From: CAYFVR01 sp046541515
GTDB taxonomy: Bacteria; Desulfobacterota; Desulfobacteria; Desulfobacterales; Desulfococcaceae
Assembly: GCA_046541515.1 (NCBI GenBank)
Contig: JBKHDD010000049.1
Coordinates: forward strand, 1 to 27,457
Direction of reading: 5' to 3'
Length of the DNA: 27,457 nucleotides
How positions within the stretch are numbered: the first letter of the stretch is position 1; each line of letters starts with the position of its first letter. The translations under genes and the position numbers were made by a program. The notes under the pieces were generated by a model. The model saw only the letters and a list, made by a program, of their open reading frames with translations. It did not search any database and was not told where the DNA came from. Positions 23,044 to 27,457 of the stretch are shown here, piece by piece.

Positions 23044-23180
23044 GGGGGTCGCCTGGACGAATCCTTTCGATAAGCTTCAATATGCGGTAGAGTCCGGTTC
23101 GGCTTGGGTCGCGCCCGGTTTGGGGCGCGGCCGGGTCGCGGGACTTGTGGCGATACCGGGGCGGCCGGTTCGTCGAAAAA

Positions 23181-23209
23181 ACTATATCGTACCCGTAATG
23201 GGGTGACAA
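23181..23209 (-). promoter_or_regulatory. Predicted sigma70-like promoter of the Wsp-like operon
   Basis: On the minus strand TTGTCA (23204-23209) and TATAGT (23181-23186) are separated by exactly 17 bases. The predicted transcript would start near 23174 and leave a leader of about 130 bases before cheW. All eight following genes overlap or nearly touch, so this promoter could drive them all. Confidence 0.65.
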
Positions 23210-23237
23210 TACCGGAATTTTCCAGACGGGATTGGGC

Positions 23238-23267
23238 TTGACACCGGGAAATTATCTGTCATAGAAG
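23238..23267 (+). promoter_or_regulatory. Possible divergent promoter facing right
   Basis: A perfect TTGACA at 23238-23243 is followed after 16-17 bases by a weak -10 candidate (CATAGA or ATAGAA). It lies back to back with the operon promoter. A transcript would run into the region antisense to the YkgJ-type gene. The -10 is poor, so this is tentative. Confidence 0.3.
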
Positions 23268-23462
23268 GCCGAATACCGGTTCTTATGCGGGATAAGATGG
23301 GGGATCGAACGCCTCCGGACCGGTCAACGATCCGGTTTGCGGTCGGGTCGACGATCGAGTCGTCGGATGGGGCGCGAACCCCGCGGTCGATTCGACCCCC
23401 CCCAAGGGGTCGGCGCCATCCGCCCGGGTCGCCCGAATGCGCGGCGGGTTTGGCCCGACGCT

Positions 23463-24008
23463 TTAGGCGGGACAGGAGCACGGGGACATGCATCCGACCG
23501 GGAACACGCGGGGGAAAAGGCGCAGGGGGCGCAACGGGCGGAAACGGGGTCGTTTTCCGCGGCTGGATTCGTTCCGGTAGTCCTCCAGGCCGTAGGCCCA
23601 CGTTTCCCGGATGTAGCCCGCGTGCCGCCGTTCCAGGTCCAGCAGGCGTTCCCGGATGTCGGTTTCGCTGAAAAGCCGGGACAGAGGACAGTCCCACATA
23701 AGCCAGCGCATCCGTCGGTCCCCGTCCCGGAAAAAATCGAAGGGGAAGAGCCGGCAGTCGCCGGGCCGGATCGGATAGATGCCGCAGTTTCGGCGGCTTC
23801 GGTCGAAGAAGACGCAGTATCCGTCGTCGTCGGCCCGCAGCGTCGGGGTGCGTCCTTGGTATCGGAAAAAGTCCCGGTGCCCTTCGGCGGCGATGACGTC
23901 CACCTCCCGCCGGCGAAGAGGCGGCGCCGAGAAATTGCGGATCGAGCAGCACCATTGGGTGTCGCATTGGGTGGCACAGACGGTTTCGATAATTTTCGGC
24001 GGTGTCAT
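23463..24008 (-). CDS. YkgJ-family cysteine-cluster protein
   Basis: A 181-residue protein with the Cys-cluster layout of the YkgJ/UPF0153 family. The N-terminus has C11, C15, C20 and C21 (VCATQCDTQWCCS). The centre has GYCVFFD, then RNCGIYPIRPGDCRLFPFDFF, where the YPxRPxxCRxFPF phrase is the family hallmark. Such proteins probably bind zinc or an iron-sulphur cluster, and their function is not established. The last 35 residues are Arg/Pro-rich and less typical. It lies upstream of and on the same strand as the Wsp-like operon, but 419 bases separate them and the operon has its own promoter. It diverges from the membrane cyclase. Confidence 0.82.
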   Translation of the reverse strand: MTPPKIIETVCATQCDTQWCCSIRNFSAPPLRRREVDVIAAEGHRDFFRYQGRTPTLRADDDGYCVFFDRSRRNCGIYPIRPGDCRLFPFDFFRDGDRRMRWLMWDCPLSRLFSETDIRERLLDLERRHAGYIRETWAYGLEDYRNESSRGKRPRFRPLRPLRLFPRVFPVGCMSPCSCPA

Positions 24009-24065
24009 TGAGGGCGAACGGCGGGTTTGGGCGGAAAGGATTCCGAAAAATTTCGGATTTCGGCC

Positions 24066-24096
24066 ATCTTACCCCCAGTCCCCGATGACCTGTCAA
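24066..24096 (-). promoter_or_regulatory. Candidate promoter of the YkgJ-type gene
   Basis: On the minus strand a perfect TTGACA (24091-24096) precedes TAAGAT (24066-24071) by 19 bases. This is slightly long but workable. It lies about 60 bases before the ATG at 24008, in the divergent intergenic region. Confidence 0.45.
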
Positions 24097-24175
24097 GGCT
24101 TTCCTGAAATTCCGGCCGGGATTGGCCCCTTGCCTCCGCCGCCCGACGACCCCCCAACTCTGCGGGGAGCAGACC

Positions 24176-26428
24176 ATGATCATTTCCTGTGACGAATGCG
24201 GGACCACTTTCGAGCTGGATCGGAAATACGTGAAGCCGGGCGGGACCAAGGTCCGCTGCGCCCGTTGCAAATCGGTTTTTCGGGTTTATCCCGAAGGCGA
24301 CGGCGAGACCGGGCCGAAGCCGGCGCCTCCGAGCCCGACGGCGACGCCCCCCGATCCGCCCACCGCACCGGCCGCCGCCTCCTCGGCGGCGGAATCCGAT
24401 TTCGATTCGCCCACGCTGCGGCGAACCCCCACGCCCCCGATGAATAAAACCCGATCCGAGAGCGCTCCGTCTCCGACGGCCGTCCCTCCGGCGACTTCCG
24501 CGCCGCGCCCCGAAACCGGCGCGGACGCCGACGAGAAAGCCAAGGCGGAGAGGTCCGGTTCCCAGCGATACGTGTCGTTTCGAAAGCGGCTGATGTACTT
24601 CGCCGGGGTCATCATCGGCTTCATCGCCCTCGTCGTGGTGCCCATCGAGCTGCACCGTCCCTACGAGGAGCTGGACCGGCTGATCCAGAACGCCCGAAGT
24701 CTGATCGCAGGGGTCCGTTCCGGCATTCCCGGCGACGAAATGATCCGCATGAACCGCTTCGCGCTGGAAACCATCGCCGATCCCCAGATCGGGGCCGTGG
24801 AGGGGCGGGAAAACTATTTCTACCTTTCCTTCAACCTGCTGATTACCGACGGGGAGATCCCGCCGGCGGCGGACGTTTTTCAGCGGATGGAGGATTTTGG
24901 GGCGTTCGGCGGCCGAGAGAATTTTCGGTACGAATGGCTGCGGGAAACGGCCGACTATTGGGAAGCCCGGTTCGCCGCCGCCCCCGGCATGCGGGAGGTG
25001 TTCGCCAAAAACAAACGGCTGCTGGCGGAGGCGGTGGATCGGGCCGCCCAGGCCGAATTCCGGCTTTCCGGCGTGATGATCATGCTGGACTCCGGCAAGC
25101 CGGAGGGCTTTTTCGCGGACCACATCGCCTTCGTGCTGGACAGCTTCGAGTGGTACGAATCGGCCTTTAGCGGCGAGCCATACCGGATCACCGACGAAAA
25201 CCGCTTTTGGCGGGCCGACGCGCTTCAGGGCCGCGTCCGCTACAACAACAATCCCATCGCGGACCCCCAAAGCTGGTATCTGCCCCGTTTCGACGAAGAC
25301 GCCTTCGGCGCCTGGTTCAGCGTGTGGCTGACCGAGGACGTGGGGGACGTCTACAACATTTTCAACATCGATCTGGACGCCGGCCGGGTGAAGCGGATGT
25401 TGCTGGTGGTGCTCGGCATTTCGGTGGGGCTCATCCTCGCCCTGATCGGGCTCTCCCTGCTCATCGCCAACCGGTTCAGCAAGTCGGTCACCAAGCCGAT
25501 CCGGGAGCTGACCCGGGGGGCCGAGGCCGTCTCCGCCGGGAACTACGACTACCAGGTGCCGGTGATCCACGAGGACGAGATCGGCCACTTTACCCGGCGC
25601 TTCAACGAAATGATCCGGGGGCAGAAGCAACGGCTCAACCTGATGGAAACCATGGAGCGGTTCCTTTCTCGGGAGCTGGCCGAAAAGGCGGCCGAAAACG
25701 GGCTGGTGCTGGGCGGCCAGAAGGCCGACTGCACGGTGATGTTCACCGATTTCGCCGGCTTTTCCACCATCACCCAGCGGATGAGCGCCACGGAGGCGGT
25801 CAACGCCCTCAACTCCTACTACGACGGCCTGATCCCCATCATCAAGAAATACGGCGGATTTCCCGACAAGTACATCGGCGACGCCATCGTGGCCATGTTC
25901 GGCGCGCCGGTGCGGCTGGAAAACCACGCCGATCGGGCCGTGGCCTGCGCCATCGAAATGCAGTGGAAAATGCGGGAAATCAACCATTTCCGAAAGCGGG
26001 AGGGCAAAACCGTTTTTGAAATGCGCATCGGCCTGAACAGCGGCGAGGTGATCGTCGGGGCCATCGGCTGCGACCAGAAGCTGGAGTACACTTCCATCGG
26101 CGAAACGACCAACCTGGCCAACCGAATGGAATCCATCTGCGAGATCGGCCACGTCATGATCGCCGAGGGCACCTACGAGCAGATCAAGAACGCTTTTTTC
26201 AAGGGCGTGCACATCTCCCGCGATCCGGAAAAGATTGCCGTGAAGGGATATCCGGAGCCGGTGTCGGCCTACAAGGTCTTCGTGGACAACCGGGAGATTA
26301 AAAAGAACCCGGAAAGTTCCGATTTGCGTCGGTTTTACAGGTACCAGGACGTGGACCATCAGCTTCGGTACAGCCCCCAGGAGATCCCCGAAATTGAATT
26401 CCATCGACGGGCCGAGTTCATCCGCTGA
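24176..26428 (+). CDS. Membrane class III adenylyl cyclase with N-terminal zinc ribbon and HAMP
   Basis: A 750-residue protein. The N-terminus is an MJ0042-type zinc ribbon (C5, C8, C28, C31). A Pro/Ala-rich linker leads to TM1 (about 138-157), a periplasmic sensor region of about 245 residues, TM2 (about 407-431), HAMP (about 432-485) and a catalytic domain at about 515-700. Metal residues are D525 (MFTDFAGF) and D569 (YIGDA). Base-selecting residues are K565 (FPDKYIGD) and T639 (EYTSIG), the adenylyl cyclase pattern, and N646 and R650 complete the site. It is therefore predicted to make cAMP from ATP in response to an envelope signal. The ATG at 24176 is chosen because GGGGAGC lies upstream and it opens straight into the zinc ribbon. 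It is divergent from the YkgJ-type gene and close to the Wsp-like operon. Confidence 0.92.
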   Translation: MIISCDECGTTFELDRKYVKPGGTKVRCARCKSVFRVYPEGDGETGPKPAPPSPTATPPDPPTAPAAASSAAESDFDSPTLRRTPTPPMNKTRSESAPSPTAVPPATSAPRPETGADADEKAKAERSGSQRYVSFRKRLMYFAGVIIGFIALVVVPIELHRPYEELDRLIQNARSLIAGVRSGIPGDEMIRMNRFALETIADPQIGAVEGRENYFYLSFNLLITDGEIPPAADVFQRMEDFGAFGGRENFRYEWLRETADYWEARFAAAPGMREVFAKNKRLLAEAVDRAAQAEFRLSGVMIMLDSGKPEGFFADHIAFVLDSFEWYESAFSGEPYRITDENRFWRADALQGRVRYNNNPIADPQSWYLPRFDEDAFGAWFSVWLTEDVGDVYNIFNIDLDAGRVKRMLLVVLGISVGLILALIGLSLLIANRFSKSVTKPIRELTRGAEAVSAGNYDYQVPVIHEDEIGHFTRRFNEMIRGQKQRLNLMETMERFLSRELAEKAAENGLVLGGQKADCTVMFTDFAGFSTITQRMSATEAVNALNSYYDGLIPIIKKYGGFPDKYIGDAIVAMFGAPVRLENHADRAVACAIEMQWKMREINHFRKREGKTVFEMRIGLNSGEVIVGAIGCDQKLEYTSIGETTNLANRMESICEIGHVMIAEGTYEQIKNAFFKGVHISRDPEKIAVKGYPEPVSAYKVFVDNREIKKNPESSDLRRFYRYQDVDHQLRYSPQEIPEIEFHRRAEFIR

Positions 26429-26523
26429 TCCGCCTTCCACCGGTGGGGAAACGAGGACGGTTTTCCTGGTTGTCATGCCGAATTTATGAGAAAATTCCAT
26501 TGTCCGGCGGGGCGGCAAAGCGC

Positions 26524-26552
26524 TTGACACCCACTGGGGCCTATGATAATTT
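26524..26552 (+). promoter_or_regulatory. Candidate promoter of the acidic ORF
   Basis: A perfect TTGACA at 26524-26529 is followed by an AT-rich TATGATAATTTT stretch. The best -10 choices are GATAAT after 15 bases or TAATTT after 17. It lies about 50 bases upstream of the ATG at 26602, in the 173-base gap behind the cyclase. Confidence 0.5.
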
Positions 26553-26601
26553 TCGATAAATTTCAAAGTTCTACACACGCCCTCCGGGCGATGGACGGAT
26601 C

Positions 26602-27457
26602 ATGACCAAAGATCAGAACCTCGACCCGAGGACCGGAATTCCCGAGGACGCCGAATCCGACGACGACACCCTCGACTTGACCGAGGCCATGGCGGTAAAG
26701 CCCGCCCCTCCTTCGGAGCCGGAAGAAGAGGAAACGGTGGACCTGGCCAGCGTCACCACCTTGACCGGCGACGATCGGGCGTCCGACGCGCCGGGTCCGC
26801 CCGAAACATCGGCGGAAGCGGAGGAGGAGGTGATCGATCTCGCCGCGGCGGCGGGACCGGCGACGGAGTCCTCCCCCGAAGAAGACGAGGACGAGGAATT
26901 CGGGCGTCCCCAGGCGACGGTGGCCATCTCCCCCCAGGAATTGGCCGGTCTGGGCCTGTCCACACCGTCCGAGCCCGATTCTCCCCCTGCGGAGGACGTT
27001 TTTCCCGGAGACGACACGCTCCGGGAGCAGCCCACCGACATAAATACCGATTTCGGTTTCCAAGAAGCCGACGAGGCAACCGAAGAGACACTGGACACGC
27101 CCGCGCCGGAGGATGAAGACGACCGCTTTCTGGACATCGACACCGGGACGCTGGTCGCCATGGGGCGGGAGTTGGAGAGCGAGGAGGACGCTCCCGACGC
27201 GACCCTGGTCCTGGGGGAGCCGCCCGACGACGACGAGGTGATCGACCTGGGGACGATGGCCTCTCCCGCCCGGATTCCGGACGAACCCGACGCGGTTCGC
27301 GACGCCGAAACGGTGATCGCGCCCCGGGACGAGGGGAGCGATGAAGAAGAACCGCTTTCCACCGGCGCGCCGATCCGTCTGTCCGAGGCGGACCTCGCAG
27401 ACGATGGGGCGGACGATTGGGCCGACGAGGGGCCGGTGGATCCCAATGCCGCCACGG
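26602..27457 (+). CDS. Very acidic low-complexity protein, N-terminal part, open at the right edge
   Basis: An ATG at 26602 opens a frame with no stop for 285 codons to the end of the window. The product is extremely rich in Asp and Glu. It repeats a loose unit in which an acidic run precedes a short DL/DI phrase: DDDTLDLTEAM, EEETVDLASVTTL, EEEVIDLAAAAG, DDRFLDIDTGTLVAMG and DDDEVIDLGTMA. No signal peptide, helix span or enzyme motif is visible. It is probably a disordered N-terminal region of a larger protein, with regularly spaced peptide motifs that could be docking sites. The ribosome site (GGACGGA) is modest. I do not recognise the family. Confidence 0.65.
   Translation, partial: MTKDQNLDPRTGIPEDAESDDDTLDLTEAMAVKPAPPSEPEEEETVDLASVTTLTGDDRASDAPGPPETSAEAEEEVIDLAAAAGPATESSPEEDEDEEFGRPQATVAISPQELAGLGLSTPSEPDSPPAEDVFPGDDTLREQPTDINTDFGFQEADEATEETLDTPAPEDEDDRFLDIDTGTLVAMGRELESEEDAPDATLVLGEPPDDDEVIDLGTMASPARIPDEPDAVRDAETVIAPRDEGSDEEEPLSTGAPIRLSEADLADDGADDWADEGPVDPNAAT

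Larger units (their letters stand above)
23044..23462. other. Gene-free leader region of the Wsp-like operon
   Basis: This 419-base gap holds the predicted operon promoter (23181-23209), a second TTGACA facing the other way (23238) and, at 23300-23420, a GC-rich stretch with several short inverted repeats (for example CGACGA/TCGTCG near 23350 and GACCCC/GGGGTC near 23394-23412). No credible coding frame. A GTCGAC site lies at 23347-23352. Confidence 0.55.

Noticed and set aside
23394..23412. Terminator hairpin (GACCCC/GGGGTC) behind the YkgJ-type gene
   Set aside because: The stem is short, slippage within the C-run makes its pairing ambiguous, and no U-tract follows on either strand.
23285..23671. 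Plus-strand ORF behind the possible divergent promoter
   Set aside because: The product is Arg/Pro/Gly-rich, largely antisense to the YkgJ-type gene, has no ribosome site, and the promoter itself is weak.

Overview
The window reads as chromosomal DNA of a high-GC, Gram-negative bacterium. The best guess is Desulfobacterota or a related deltaproteobacterial lineage. The grounds are a DUF2860-type outer-membrane barrel ending in Phe, MacB/LolD-type ABC parts, a Wsp-type chemosensory cluster and dispersed palindromic repeats. This assignment is an inference. No rRNA, tRNA or CRISPR array was seen.

Layout. (1) 1-2050: edge of a dispersed repeat, a DUF2860 barrel gene broken by two in-frame stops, and a TetR regulator whose promoter is covered by a near-perfect palindromic operator. 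(2) 2184-4905: a lower-GC XamI-type restriction-modification pair, probably acquired. (3) 4962-11645: a MacB/FtsX-type ABC system made of a 1594-residue permease fused to a degenerate M28-peptidase-like region, an ATPase, and a small four-helix FtsX-like permease. Palindromic repeats fill the gap before the ATPase. (4) 11821-11942: a 102-bp MITE-like element with terminal inverted repeats and a 10-bp target duplication. (5) 11935-23043: eight overlapping or tightly packed genes on the minus strand forming a Wsp-like signalling operon. The order is CheW, CheR-TPR, Cys-rich CheW, CheA-REC, WspA-like MCP, CheB, receiver-cyclase, MBL-fold hydrolase. A good sigma70-like promoter lies just upstream. 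(6) 23463-24008: a YkgJ-type Cys-cluster protein. (7) 24176-26428, plus strand: a membrane class III cyclase with an N-terminal zinc ribbon. (8) 26602 to the right edge: an open, very acidic ORF.

How it may work together. In Pseudomonas, Wsp senses surface or envelope stress with WspA, signals through WspE, and activates WspR, a receiver-GGDEF protein making c-di-GMP. Here the WspR-like receiver is present, but the GGDEF domain is replaced by a class III nucleotide cyclase, and a metallo-hydrolase gene is translationally coupled behind it. The cyclase has Glu and Gly at the two base-selecting positions, which points towards GTP. The separate membrane cyclase nearby has Lys and Thr, which points towards ATP. 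The CheB receiver has lost its phospho-acceptor and acidic pocket. The most interesting candidate in the window is therefore a rewired Wsp pathway with a cyclic mononucleotide output (possibly cGMP), a possible built-in hydrolase, and altered adaptation control.
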